A stretch of DNA of 64,000 nt from Scolanthus callimorphus (taxonomy: Eukaryota; Cnidaria; Anthozoa; Actiniaria; Edwardsiidae): contig CM066916.1 in assembly GCA_033964015.1 (NCBI GenBank), positions 31,327,404 through 31,391,403 on the forward strand, read 5' to 3'. The notes below the pieces were generated by a model. That model made no database searches, was not told where the DNA came from, and worked only from the letters and a program-made list of their open reading frames with translations. Made by a program: the position numbers and the translations under genes. Within the stretch, counting starts at the first letter, position 1. Each line of letters opens with the position of its first letter. Shown in pieces: positions 42,418 to 55,354 of this stretch.

Positions 42418-45400
42418 ATGGCAGAGTCAGCAAAACATGAAGTTAATGGTGTTGAGCTGAGACCCGAGTTTGTAACCCTCACCAAACTCATCAGACAGAA
42501 TAAATACCCTGGGGATTTCTTTTGCTCTGGTAAGAAAAATGGGATAAATAATGTGTACTTTCACCAAAAAAATCCATACACTCCCCGTTGAAGGGATCAG
42601 AAAAAGGGTGGGGGGCTCAATTTACTGCAGTAATTAAATCATCTTCAGGGACTTATAACTAAGTATGCCTACCGAGAACACTAACCTGGATTCCCCATGC
42701 AATCACTGTGAGGGGTGGGTTCACACAGTATTCAAACCCCTTCCGTGGGAAGGGTATGGATAATTTCCAGAATCACACGTTACAACCAGAAAATAACAGA
42801 TACAATGATGATGGAGTATGATAAGTGTGTTTTGTGTTTATAACCCACAGGTGTCTTGCCTTTGGTTCCTGATATCCACTTCACTGACGCCCAGAAACAT
42901 CTAGATCCATCTTTTTCAAAGACAAGTCAAAGTGCCTCTGCTAATCCTGCCATATCTGTGAAGGATCTCATTGGCTTGTGTTCACAGGCACCTTATGGGC
43001 GTGGCGAGGAGACAGTTGTTGATAAAGATGTTAGATCATGTCTGGAACTTAATCCAGACAAATTCAGGATAACACGCACAGCTCCCTGGGTGGATGCCAT
43101 AGCTGATGTTAAGGAGTCAGCATGCACTGCTCTGGTTCCAGGACTTCCCCTAACAAAGGCTGAGTTAAGGCTTTACAAGCTTTTGGTGTATAAAAAAGGC
43201 TCTCACTTTCTACCACACAGGTAAATACTGTATAATTTAGATTACTGTTTTATTTTAAAATCGCTGACCAAACATCAAATAGTTGCTATTGGCAAACTCA
43301 TGAGTATCTACTGGGAAGATCCTGATAATGTCATATCACATTCTCAGGATGGGGGAGGGGGTACCCCTATATTTGGCTGTTAGGTATGTCTGTCATATTT
43401 TTGGGGGGTTAAAATAGGTGATCCTGTATTTTTTAGGGATCTATGAATGAAAACAGTATGGCAAAGAAAGTTCTGTATTTTTTAGGGGTTCTTTGAACTA
43501 AAATGGTGCACTGAAGAAGTATTTTTAGGGTGGATTTTTTTCTGATCAGGTAATTTGGGCTTCCCGAAAGGCACCACAACCCCCCCTCCCCCCAATCCCA
43601 TAAGATGATAATATCCTATTAATGCAGGGCGGCAAATCAAGGGACACATCTCACCTGGTGGCTAAATACGTTTGGAAATGCCTTAAATTGAGAGCCGGCC
43701 TCATCACGAAGAAACATTACGTTTGACTGTACATGCTTTTATTAATATTTATAAGACAAATGCTGACGTAGACATGTATACAAAGCACCAATAAACACAT
43801 ATCAATCATATCATATGAAAGAGTGAGTGGGTAACATCAACCACTATCATGATATCTTATCCCAGAGGGCTGCGTATATTAGAGAGAGGAAGTGGGAGAC
43901 TGGGAGAAGGGTTGGTATTTCCGGTGTATAGGTGAAAAAAATCTCAGTTTGATCACTGCAAGCAACAAACAACAAACAATTGTTTTAGAAAAAAAAAAAA
44001 CTTGAGCAGGAATATTTAATTCAAACCGTACTAAAAGGTGGGGCAGCTCTAGTGAGAACTATTTCTAGGTAATTTATAGAGTGGTTTATACAAAAAGCTC
44101 TATATCACTTGACAATCACAGTTAAGTATGATACAAAACAATGGAGGACAAATAAATTATTATAATCTCTCATAATATCACATATTTTACAATTGTTTGA
44201 TTCTTTTACAGAGATACCCAAAGAGATGAGAATCACTTTGGTACAGTTGTCATTTCCCTTCCTGTCAAGCATTCAGGAGGTGCTCTGTATGTGCGGCACA
44301 TGGGAGAGGAGCGCATACACAAGACAGAATCTGGTCGAACTAGCAAACAATGTCAGTGGACTGCCTTCTTTACTGATGTCGAACATGAAATTAAGGAGAT
44401 CACCTCTGGACACCGCATTGCCCTTGTGTATCATCTTTACAGGTACATTAACCTATTAGAGTTTTTCTGTATCCTCTGTTTTTCAGAGGCCTCTGTGATT
44501 CAGTGACTGAGCGCATTAACATATTTCGAATGGAGCTAATTGGTGTAACAAGTAATTAAACTTCCAAGCGTTGAAATCATTATTCAATATGCGGCGGCGA
44601 GATAACAAAAAGACATGATTCCACCAGTTCCTAATTTTTTTTTTGCGACACTATTTTCTCGTGGAAGACTTCAGAAAACATCCACCGAAATGTTCCTCCT
44701 CCACCTGAGCCACCGATACATATCTTGGTTCTAGCCATACAGCGTGTTATTCGTCTCCTTGCACAACTCAGCCTACCAGTGCACATTCAATTTTAAGTCG
44801 AAGTTACGACGAGAATGCATGGAAAATTCGACAGCCAAGTGTCTGGAACCCGGAGCGGAGGACTCTTCTATTTTCTCCACCTGTTAGAGGTCCGTTCTAG
44901 CAAATCAAGCAAATCACACTTGTTGGTAGCCTGAGTTTCAGACGTATTTTTCGTTGTAAAACATACGAGAGAAAATTACGAGGTAAAATACGTCTTGTTG
45001 GTACTTTTTAGGGAATCCTTTCTAGGGGTGTATAAATCAACTAAGCGACGCCGTGTTTGGTACCTTTTAGGCGTAAAATTGAAAGTTCCCGACGGGCACC
45101 CCCACCCCCAAATAGGGGGGTGTCTGGAATGTGCAAGTTGCTCGCCCTGGCAATTTTTGGCTCTTGACAGGAGAAACTCCGGGAAGCTTATCGCGAATTA
45201 TACAACGAATAAGAGTAGATGACGAGGCACGCGTATGGGACCCACTGATTCCTAGAAGGCGTGTAAGACGCACAAGACCATATTCGCTTTGTTTTCATGA
45301 TAGAGTTTTACTCTGCTTCTTGTGGCTAAGGAATTGCAGCCAGCAATTTGGCATATTACTCAGTAATGTCAGCGATACGATCTACGCGATCATCCCCATT

Positions 45401-48400
45401 TGATATCAACATTATTTTCATCGGTACGTAGATGAATAGACGAAAATGGATGGGAAAGGCAGAGAAACGAATTTGAACAGTTTCCCAATGCTGTCTGGAC
45501 GGTCGCAATTCAAATAAACCGCCCCCAGGGTGAGTTACAGGGATTGTTCTACAGGCGAGACCGAGGATTTCACTTTCTCGACTTTAACGCTGTCGTGGAC
45601 AATGACGGTTATTTTAGGTTTGTGAGAGGTAGTTTTCTCGGGCACACAACTGATGCGGAGACATTCGGGCGTCTACCTCCGATGGGCTTCCACCTGCAGC
45701 TCCCTTTCCCCCCGAGATGCTTATCTCCTAGCAGATGGCGGATATCCTGCTATCGAACCACTTCTGGCGCCTTTCAAGCGTCCTAGAGGACGACATGCAC
45801 TTGTGCCTCGCGCTCTAACATAGAATCGGGACGAGCGAAACTACATGTAGAAAATCGCATAGGACACATTCCAATTCATCGCAGCGTTCCTCGAAGTTAA
45901 GAGCGGGAAGATTTTGATTACAGAAGCAGTTTGCGTGTTTTTGTTTACGTATGTTGTAGTCGCCCTTACAAATAGGCGCCGTACGTTAATAACGCGCACA
46001 TGGAAAGGTTTGCGCCAGTCCTGTAATGTGAAAACAGACAAAAGGCAAACAAATTTTACTTCTAGAAAATCAAAGTATATTATGTTACGTTACATTAATT
46101 TTATCTGTAAATTGTCATCCAACGCTTTTGAAAAAAAAAATTAAAAGTGTCTTGTCACGGTGGCGGGTACATGTTTAGTCCGCGCCCTTCAAATAAAGAG
46201 GAACATGACTTTCAATCATACGTTCAGCCTCCTCTTATCATGAGCCGTTCAGAATTTAAAAACAAAGGATGGCGTCGGATTTTCTCTTGTTGTAATTCGC
46301 TACGTACGGCGCATGATTAGACCCGTCAACTGGGTAAATAGAGTCTAGGCGCATGATTAGATCCGTCAACTGGGTAAATAGAGTCTAGTGATGATGGAAT
46401 CTCGGTGGGGGGAGGGGCACTTGGGCCTGGTGGCTGGATATCGCATAATTCTTCCGAAGCTTCATTATTCATAGGATCTGCGTTTTCTGTTTTCTTGGTC
46501 TTTCTGTTATTCATGATCAACTCTTCCGCCGTGTGGGACGAACCATTTAATATTTGATGGGGGAGTGGCAAATTTTTTTTGGCTCGAAATTTTTTTCGCC
46601 TCCAGTTTTGCTGCTCGATTTTTTTACCCTAGAATGTGACTGTGCTCGATTTTTTCCTGTATTTGTCTTTTTAGGGTTTGAGAATTACTTAAATTTAATT
46701 TCGCCGTCAAAACGACAATCGTTCACTTCAATAAAGTACGATTTCAAGCTCTCCTGTTATGTTAGCATTTCGCGAAATTGGTATGTTTATAGCATCCGGA
46801 ACAGTTCGGGTTTTTGGTCACCGGACCGCTTTGTAAAGTTTCATTTTCCTTCTAACTAAACAAAGGCTTGGCTATATATTCCAGAAGCCGCCAGGCAGTG
46901 GCGGGTCCACGAGGGGCCACATATTTACGAACGAGGGCTGACCAACTGAGCAGTTTGCTTGTTTGGCTTCTCGAAGCTCGTCGCGATGTTGAAAACTAAT
47001 GAGGTTAGTGAAATTCTTACTTCTTGGAGACGAAAATCACTCTGAAGAAATGGAGTAACTGAAAAAAAAAAAACACGTCACGGAAACTTTCCAATTATTA
47101 AACATAGCCCAGTACAATTTTCGTTTGTAAATACTACACCACAACATCCCCCATTTTAATGCGCGCGAAGCTGCTGCGATTTTGGACGTATCAGTTGAAA
47201 GTAAGTAAACCTTTATTTACCATTTCCTGACAGTAAATTTACTTCAATTTTGAACAGAAAGCTAAGACACTTGGCTAACGCGCATCGCGAGCCGACCAAA
47301 AAAAAACACTATTTATAAAGTCATCAGGTTCCCTAAATAATAGTAATCAGGAGAGAGTATGAGAGTGAGCTTGCTCGATTCTTTTTCGCCACCAGCTTTG
47401 CTTGCGCAATATTTTTTTTCTAGGTCAGAGGCTTGCTCGAATTTTTTTCTTGGAATCTGAGAATCCAGAAGTTATGCACGAGTGATCACAATAGTTCACC
47501 ACAATTAAGCGAACAAAAGATCGAGGCATTTGCATAATAGCACAGACCCTCTGTCTTTCACACCTTAGCACAGAGGATACAGAAAAACTCTATTAAAACC
47601 TTAGTTTAACTACTCAAGGGACTTTAAGAAATTATGTGCACTTTTTGGTCTAGATTTATGTCTTATTTTTCGGGAACTTTCGATTTTACCCCTAAAAGGT
47701 ACCAAAAGGGTGTGGCTTAGGCTGCATTCATTATGTATACTACAGGGGGGGCAGAGGATTTTGAGGGGGGATCTCAAATTTAGCAACTGGAAAAGGGGGG
47801 ATGTCAAGGTTTTTTCATAACATGAAGGGGGGATGCATATTTTTGTTGAGGTATTATATATATTTTAAACACCGAGTTTGAACCTCCTGAAGAAATATCA
47901 CTTGCACTACTATTCTCGTTTATTTACCCTCTTTCAACTGATATGTTGAAAATAGCTGCGCGCTTCGCGCGCATTAAGACTTATAAACTTAAAAAAAATG
48001 TAAAAGAGGCCTTCTTGTTTTACCACAATTCCTCAAGGTCCTCTTCAGTGACTTTTGTCTGCCAGACAAAAACGCCTTTGGACTTTTGATTAATAGTCTT
48101 ATAGCTTTATGTCAAAATTGCTGCGCACTTCGCACGCACAATGGAAAACAACCAAACAATCAAATACAAAATAAATGATACTCAGTCTATGTAGTAAGGT
48201 TCCCATCGAGAAATGCACCAGAACACTTGGTAGAAAGTCACTACACACAAAAGAGTACAGGCACCTATGATTTTTATTTGCATTTTTACGCTTTGTATTT
48301 TTTATCATTGAGCCTTGTTCTGCATCTTTTGAAAAAATGTTATTGACGCGACCCTACCTCGACATATAACTTGAAAAATGTCGGGGAGGGGAGGGGGGCA

Positions 48401-51120
48401 TGTTTTTCCTTCTGACCAAGAGGGGGGATTCGTAAAAAATATGTTGTGCCTTGGGGGGATCTGAAAATTTTGCATTGTCAAAAAAAATCCTCTGCCCCCC
48501 CTGTAGTATACATAATGAATGCAGCCCTCATTTTGACGCCTAATGAAAGATACTTACAAGAGTGTGATATTGATAAAACCATTGTTGCTTGATGTGCTAC
48601 AACAGACCCCTAATAGGTACCTAATATCTGGAAAAAGTTGCAAGTTTTCAATTTTTACCACCTAAAAGGTACGGTACAGTACCTGGTCCAGAGTTCTGAT
48701 TTCAAACCCTAAAAGATATGACCAGCACTGTCTTGCCCTGATTACCCATGATGCAACTGTTTTGTCCTGATTACCCATGATGCAACTGTCTTGCCCTGAT
48801 TACCCATGATGCAACTGTCTTGCCCTGATTACCCATGATGCAACTGTTTTGTCCTGATTACCCATGATGCAACTGTCTTGCCCTGATTACCCATGATGCA
48901 ACTGTTTTGTCCTGATTACCCATGATGCAACTGTTTTGTCCTGATTACCCATGATGCAACTGTCTTGCCCTGATTACCCATGATGCAGTTGTCTTGCCCT
49001 GATTACCCATGATGCAATTGTCTTGCTCTGATTACCCATGATGCAACTGTCTTGCCCTGATTACCCATGATGCAACTGTCTTGCCCTGATTACCCATGAT
49101 GCAACTGTTTTGCCCTGATTACCCATGATGCAACTGACTTGCCCTGATTACTGATGATGCAACTGTCTTGCCCTGATTACCCGTGATGCAACTGTCTTGC
49201 CTTGATTACCCATGATGCAACTGAGAGCACAAACTTGTTTGTTTAGGACTGGAAATGCCAAGCTTGAATCCCCAGTGTCCAATAAAGAGCATCCAATCGT
49301 GAAGAGTCTCCAAAAGATCCAAGAGTACTTGGTGAAGATTGACAATGAGGAGTTGAAGTACATCGAAAGCTCAAAGCCTTTCAAGGAGTATGATGAGGAG
49401 GATGAAGATCTTGGTCCAGAGCAATACTCCCATGCAGGATATGTTCTGGAGCATAAGTATACACCCAGCTCTCTAAAACCCGAGGTAGGTAACCCAAGGT
49501 GCAGTAGGTCACATGGCTGCAGTCAGGGTTGAGTGGGATCAATGGTACTCATAGTATAGGGAGTGGATTTTGCATGACTGTTGAAACTGAATCAGACTTC
49601 CATTTACTATACTTCCCTATTCACCTTTGTCACACACACGTGCCATCTTGTTTTTCTATATGGCATTGAAACGAGGCAAAGCAAGAAGCGTCACATGACA
49701 GGCAGTTAAAGTCTGTTCTGAAAAGGAAAACATGGTGGAAAATTTACGGGAATTTTCAAAACATGGTTTTGAAAATTTACGGGAAAATTACGAGCATGAC
49801 CACCAAAAACACACAATAATACTGATGTATACTTTCCTTTTGCTTGTGGTGCATTTGCCCAAATTTTGAGCACAAATCCTATTGTTCTCTTTGATTTTTG
49901 AAGGAAATTCCAGGGGAGGGGGGTGATTTTCAGGTGTGAAAACTCCAGGGGAGGCAGGCTCGATATACAAATGCAAGTCAATGCACTCTAATAAAGTAAA
50001 GATTTCATTTTAATTCCATCACTTAGAATCTCAAGGGTAGAGATGCCTTCCTTTACCAACTGCTTTCTGGAGCTGGTTTTGAACTGCGTCTGGCGGCAAT
50101 CGAGGTGCGCGTGGACTCATCTGGGCCTGATGATGAAGGGTGGTGTGATCTTGGAGATCTTATGGATGAGTTTACCAAGGTGGAGTTTTCAGAGCTCGAT
50201 ACAACGGCTCCATCAGTGACAGACTCTTGCTCTGGTGGATGGGGCAGAGGAAAGAAAAGGAAAATGTTCCCTTCAAGGTGATGTTATAGTATAACCAAAA
50301 TATAAGGAAGTCTTTCACAAAACAGACTGATTCAATCACGTTTGAGTTGAAACATTTTTCAAGGAGTTTTCCAGGATTTTCCTTAAAATTTCAGGACTTT
50401 CAAGGAAGGACATAAAAATCCAGGATATTCCAGAATTTTCAGGATGCGTACGAACCTTTTATATGTTTTTTTCGGAGGGGTAGGCATTTCTACCCAATAA
50501 AAGCTCATGCAAAAACCTGGATTTTTGTCATTCATGAAGCGTACTAACCCTGTTAATATAAGAGTGACTATCCTCTATCAAACCGCATCTCATCAACAAA
50601 TTTTGTTCGTCAACGGACATTATAATCTGAGGGAAACTTAAGTTTCAGCTACACCCTCCCAAAAACAAATTATGGCAAAAACCAGCGTGATTTCAAAGTC
50701 AGTAAATGTCTTTGGTCAGAATTATCATCAAGAAATGATCGCATGTTCTGTGCGTGATATTTGTACAAACCACCTCGTGGATTACCTCAGCCTGAGCCAT
50801 GCAATATACAGATAACTAAAAGGGTACCGGGATACGTCTCTTTCTTAATTTTCCATTGTTAGTAGTTACCAAATGATATTTTCTTTTGTCATAACAGACC
50901 AATGGAAGAAGTAACATGGTTGGTTGAGGACGTAACGAAACACGCTCAGGCACTAAAGAGAGTGGATAAATACATCCAAGGCACGGGGAACGAGGGTTGT
51001 GATTGGCACTCCACATACTTGACGTCTGCGCTCCTCATTAATCTCATGCCAGGGAACCATGTCGCGAGAGAGTTCTCTGTGGAACACACCCGTCGCTCCT
51101 ACCCCGATTTCGGGCCTTGA
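42418..51120 (+). CDS. 2-oxoglutarate/Fe(II)-dependent dioxygenase, gene B (6 exons, 474 aa)
   Basis: Paralogue of gene A, same predicted reaction. Exons: 42418-42529, 42851-43220, 44212-44442, 49247-49484, 50027-50277, 50898-51120 (TGA). Total 1425 nt, an exact 475 codons. It starts MAESAKHEVNG; exon 2 has the same length as in gene A (370 nt). Active site: HFLPHRD (HxD, split by intron 2 inside the Arg codon), FFTDVEHEI (distal His) and TSGHRIAL (2-oxoglutarate-binding Arg). Exon 4 has an acidic stretch (YDEEDEDLGPE) that is shorter and less acidic in gene A; exon 5 ends in a basic patch (GRGKKRKM) that might be a nuclear localisation signal, though this is inference. An acceptor-like tract ending in AG at 42370-42371 suggests a separate 5' untranslated exon. 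The start lies only ~160 bp from a LINE tail. Intron 3 (4.8 kb) contains a Harbinger relic, a MITE and a 29-bp minisatellite. Substrate unknown. Confidence 0.89.
45131..45835 (+). pseudogene. Degraded Harbinger/HARBI1-like DDE transposase
   Basis: Discontinuous frames together resemble HARBI1-type transposases. An N-terminal part (RVWDPLIPRRR, then LLSNVSDTIYAIIPI) resembles the family's helix-turn-helix stretch. A middle part reads EFEQFPNAVWTVAIQINRPQ, where the expected first catalytic Asp after FPN is lost, followed by GFHFLDFNAVVDNDGYFRF and GHTTDAETF. After a frameshift in the C-run near 45708 it continues DAYLLADGGYPAIEPLLAPF, the usual third-motif region, to a stop near 45825. It lies in intron 3 of gene B on the same strand. 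Not functional. Confidence 0.6.
46308..46388 (+). repeat. Tandem duplication, about 39 bp
   Basis: Two units of GCGCATGATTAGACCCGTCA plus ACTGGGTAAATAGAGTCTA with one base difference, in gene B intron 3. Confidence 0.8.
47720..48526. mobile_element. MITE in gene B intron 3
   Basis: About 40-bp inverted ends beginning GGCTGCATTCATTATGTATA, followed by a G-run and CAGAGGATTTT. About 807 bp; no transposase or target duplication found. Confidence 0.72.
48722..49222 (+). repeat. 29-bp minisatellite next to the gene B exon 4 acceptor
   Basis: About 17 units of CTTGCCCTGATTACCCATGA plus TGCAACTGT, with a few single-base variants (CTTG/TTTG). The last unit ends ~25 bases before the exon 4 acceptor at 49246. 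Confidence 0.9.
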
Positions 51121-51374
51121 GTATGCAGCACTACAGGCTTGGCATGGCACGAGTCGCACGAGGTGCCTATATATCAAATCGATATGACTTAACAACTTAG
51201 GCTCAAAATAGTGTTACCACCGAGATATATCTTATTACAAACAATGAGTGTTATTGAAAGTTTTTTCTCGCAGTTATTGAGAGTTCAGTGACCTACGAAT
51301 GCTATTTTTTCCAGTGTGACCATAACGTGTTCTGTTGTGACAACTGAGTACATATTCACGCGGCAATGAGCCGT

Positions 51375-51595
51375 CATTTAAGGCTGGTTCTCACTAGAAC
51401 GCCAACCAGACGGAAACGCAAGGAAATCAAGACATTGCGTGAATCAAGCGAACGCAAACGCATGCAAACTAATCAATGTTGATTTTAGGCTTGTGCTTGC
51501 GTGGCTATGATTCACACTTGCCGTGACTTGATTCACACTTGACTTGCGTCCTGCGCTTGCGTTCCAGTGAGTTCCAGCCTTTAGTTGGTTACCGA
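51375..51595. mobile_element. MITE downstream of gene B
   Basis: Inverted ends AAGGCTGGTTCTCACTAGAA and a close complement at the right, with internal GCGTTTGCGTT-like motifs. Confidence 0.6.
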
Positions 51596-52046
51596 CATTT
51601 ACGTTGAATAAAATATTATTGTTTTTATCCTTTGACAATCATGATCGGAATTAATTAATCAACCGGCAACAACCTAATGACACCCATTGCATTTGGCGCG
51701 TGGATATCTAATCGCTTGTCACAGCAAAACAAGCAACGTGTCACAATGAAAAATCAGCATTCGTACTGGGTGGTTGAACTTGCAATATAGCTGCGAGAAC
51801 AAATGTTTCACCAACACTCATTATTTGTCATGAAAAATATCTCGGTGGTAAACTCGTTTTGAGTCTAAATTGTCAAGTCATGTTGATTTCATGTAATAGG
51901 TTCCTTTGTGGAAATGAACATGGAGGATATTTGAAAGACGTTCCTGTTCCAGTTGATGTTTTATATTGCATTGGTTACTTTGCATGACCAACTTCCCATA
52001 TTAAAGGTATTCTAGGGATTAGTGACCTCTCAACATAACCAGAGAC

Positions 52047-52243
52047 TAAAGCTTGGGGCACATTTGCGACGTAACGACATAAGAAAAATATCATGCAACA
52101 AAATTTAGTGGTTTCAAGAAGCTGAAGTCGACATAAAGTAATCTAATGATGATCCATGGAAAATATTCATGATTTCAGTTATTTCCCATGCAGTTTTCGT
52201 TGCAACATGACGTCGTTATGTCGCTAGTGTGCACCGAGCTTTA
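52047..52243. mobile_element. MITE, about 197 bp
   Basis: Ends TAAAGCTTGGGGCACATTTG and a diverged complement, with CGACGTAACGACATAA arms. Confidence 0.62.
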
Positions 52244-52365
52244 GAAAAAAGAGGTTAAAGGTCACTTTTATACGACCTAGGGTGTAAGCAAAAGAATACA
52301 ATTACTCACGTTAGAATTTATGCATAATTATGATAAGATAATCCACAGAGGACTTATTGTGAGAT

Positions 52366-52562
52366 TAAGACCCCGTCCACACTACACCGTTTTCTACTTT
52401 TTGCTCCGTTTTCAAAAAGATTTGCGTCCACACTTATCGTTTTCGTATTGTTTTCGCCGTTTTCGGTGATCGTTTTCGGCGTTGTAGTGTGGACGATAGC
52501 CGCATCCGGAGCAAAAAGTATTCGTTTTCGTTTGAAAACGGAGTAGTGTGGACGGGGTCTAA
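52366..52562. mobile_element. MITE with GACCCCGTCCACACTACACC ends (uninterrupted copy)
   Basis: A 197-bp near-palindrome from TTAAGACCCCGTCCACAC to its complement. Same family as 31312-31748. Confidence 0.75.
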
Positions 52563-53545
52563 GTTATATAATGAAATGAGTTTATAATGTTAGAGTTTAT
52601 ATTATTTATACCAGATTAGAGAACTTATTACGAGATCAAAGTTTTATATTTAGTTTATTATTGATGATGTAAAGGACAGACCATTTAGGGCAAGATTCCA
52701 GAAATATTTTATATTCGTGTGGGAAAGTCATGCTTGCAACTCACACCAGAATTTAACTGGCGATACGCTTTCAATTTTAAGTCCATATTTCCTTCTAACG
52801 ATTTGTTCGTAAAAATACGGTTTTCATACATACGGTTTTTAATGTTACAGGTTAACATGTTTCAAGTACAGAATATGGATACTGCTTGCAGAAATGAATT
52901 TCACAAGAAAAACTATAGACTGGAAAGCGGTTTACACTTTTCAGGGAAGACTCTTCATTTCCCAACAAATATGACCGATTTTTGTCATCTTGCCTTTACT
53001 TGATTGTCCACGAGAGCGCGAAATCGTCTATGGCTCAATATTTTTCGTGTCTTTATTTTGGGAAGGGGGGCAAAGTATCAAAATGGTCATCCATCCCCAA
53101 GTTTAAAGCGAAGACGCCAGGCATTAAGTAACAGGAGCCGATATATACTTGATGGTTATGCGTCACAAAGTGTCATATTTTTCTATTAAAGATATTGTTG
53201 ATTCAAATATACACTTTTACAAAATAAAGTTTTATTAGCAAATAATGAGATGTCATGAATTGAACACACGAACGAGAAGAGCTGAGACGTCTACGCCTTA
53301 CCTGCCGACTCTTTTTTTTTTGTTTCCATTTTGTAAGCTGTTTGGTATAGGGAAAGGAGATTTCCTCATATGTCACTGTTAAGTAGATTGCTCAATTTTA
53401 AGTCGATAATTAGATTGAAGGGCAAGAATTTATATTCTTGCGAAACACATCTGCCCTCTCGACTGTATGTGGGCAGCATTTTCAGTTCTGGAGTAAAAAC
53501 TGCGTTTGCAGTATCAGGGTCGGTAGGTCGCGGGGGAAAGCGATT

Positions 53546-53675
53546 GGAGTTGTTCCGCGTAAGAACGTTAGAGCTGCAAATGAAGCGAGCCTTTTGTTTC
53601 CTATTGATTCTGGTCAACCGGAAACAAAAAGCTCGCCTCATTTGCATCTCTAAGGTTCCTACGCGGAACAGCTCC
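53546..53675. repeat. Inverted repeat / small MITE
   Basis: Arms GGAGTTGTTCCGCGTAAGAA and complement-like sequence, both with TGCAAATGAAGCGAGC, around a centre near TTCTGGTCAACC. Confidence 0.65.
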
Positions 53676-55322
53676 ATTGACTTCTGTCGATCAGCTGCGC
53701 CGGAATACTGGTCTGTATGTAGTCTATCGAGAAGCTGAGAACGGTCATGCGCAACAGACCATCTTGGCGCATCATTGACAGCAGCATTCTCGTAACCAGA
53801 GCTCACCGGCTCGTCTGCGCGCAGGGAGGCTCTGGGGACATTTGAGGGCCTTGCTGATTGGCTGATTTTGAATGTTGGAGCTCTGTATCAAACGGCTCTG
53901 TGTTAAATCTCGCACATGCGTCAGTGGCTGTCAGCAGAGCCTCCCCCGCGAGGTGACGAGCCGAGGAGCTCTGGGTTGTAGATAGGCAGTTCGGTACCAG
54001 CAGTTTCCGAGGATGCCCGACATGATGAAGATGATGATGGGGTGCGACCCCCGGGAAAACCACGGGCAACGAGGGACATAGACGCCTTTATTTAAACCAA
54101 ACTATAACTGCATGTTGCCCCAGGGTAGTCCATTCAGAGAGGCTACAGCCTCCCTGCTATCAATAGGAGCCCTGGGAACAACAATTTTACAAACTAAATA
54201 TAAATATTTGACATTAGTCGAGATAATACAATTTTTGTCCTTGGGGGTGGAGGATTTCGGTGCTTTTGAAAGTATAGTACTTACCCACGCGTCTACCCTG
54301 GGGATTTGTATGGTCAGCGGTATTCTCTACAATAAAATTTCCCGCCGTTGAATGTGACAAAACTACTCGCGGCCGTGCGTATCTTTATTGTTTTACCTCT
54401 ATTTGCTATCAGAAAAGCTACATACCGTAACCGTTGCTAGCGTGACAGGAAACTATTTCAGGACTCACAACGACGAAAAGACACGGGAGTTTGATTAACG
54501 GAAGCCAGAAGGCGGTTTTACGGTTGGATCGATAGCGAGAGTTCGCGGATCGCGGAATTACGAAAACCGCAAGCCCTAAAACATGAAATCTCTGGGTTGC
54601 AATCTTAAGAGTCAAACTTACCTGCATATCAGGGATCTGGATGGGTTAACTGACTAACGACAAATGGGCATAAAAGATAGGACTACCGACATACTTGGAT
54701 AAAAAATACAGATTAATTTAACGTGATTATTGTGACCCGAGCTTCAAATTACCAGAGATTACTGAATTATAGCACTGTGGGCATCGTAAGATGATCTTTC
54801 AGGGGATTAATGGCCGTCTGTTCACGGAAAATAAAATTAGACAAGATGACGTGTGTGCGCATGCGTAAAGGGACACCTTAAAAAGAAGTTCATTCCCGTG
54901 TCAATTTAATGACGACTATTGGATTATGAGCAAAAACATGCTAAACGGCAACTGTGAAAAACGTTTCTGTATTATCGTGAGTTAAACTACTACTAGTTAA
55001 AAAGAAAACCAACCCACATGGATCTCTTACACATTCATCAGACCTATAAATACGTTGGTGATGCATAATAATTAGTTGATTGTTCACTAACGGTACAAGG
55101 GGCGTCCTGATATGGTCTGGTGGCCGGGCGTTCTCTCATCCATTAACTACTGAGCAATTCAACACCAGGATAGCGACTGTCAGGGCCGAAATCTCTGGCG
55201 TGGGCGTAAGAACCGTACGGTCGCCATACGACGCTTCAGCTCTGTCTGGAAGTATGGTCCTATTTTTTCTTTTTCCGCAAGTCAAGTAAATGCATCACGG
55301 CATGATCCAAATCTGACAATGT

Positions 55323-55354
<32 letters not shown>

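Noticed and set aside
48722..49222. CRISPR-like array of 29-bp repeats
   Set aside because: Units are directly adjacent with no spacers, in a eukaryotic intron; it is a minisatellite.
55080..55289. Possible Tc1-like transposase remnant (ATVRAEISGVGVRTVRSPYD)
   Set aside because: Resemblance to the Tc1 helix-turn-helix region is weak and there are no terminal repeats; not annotated.
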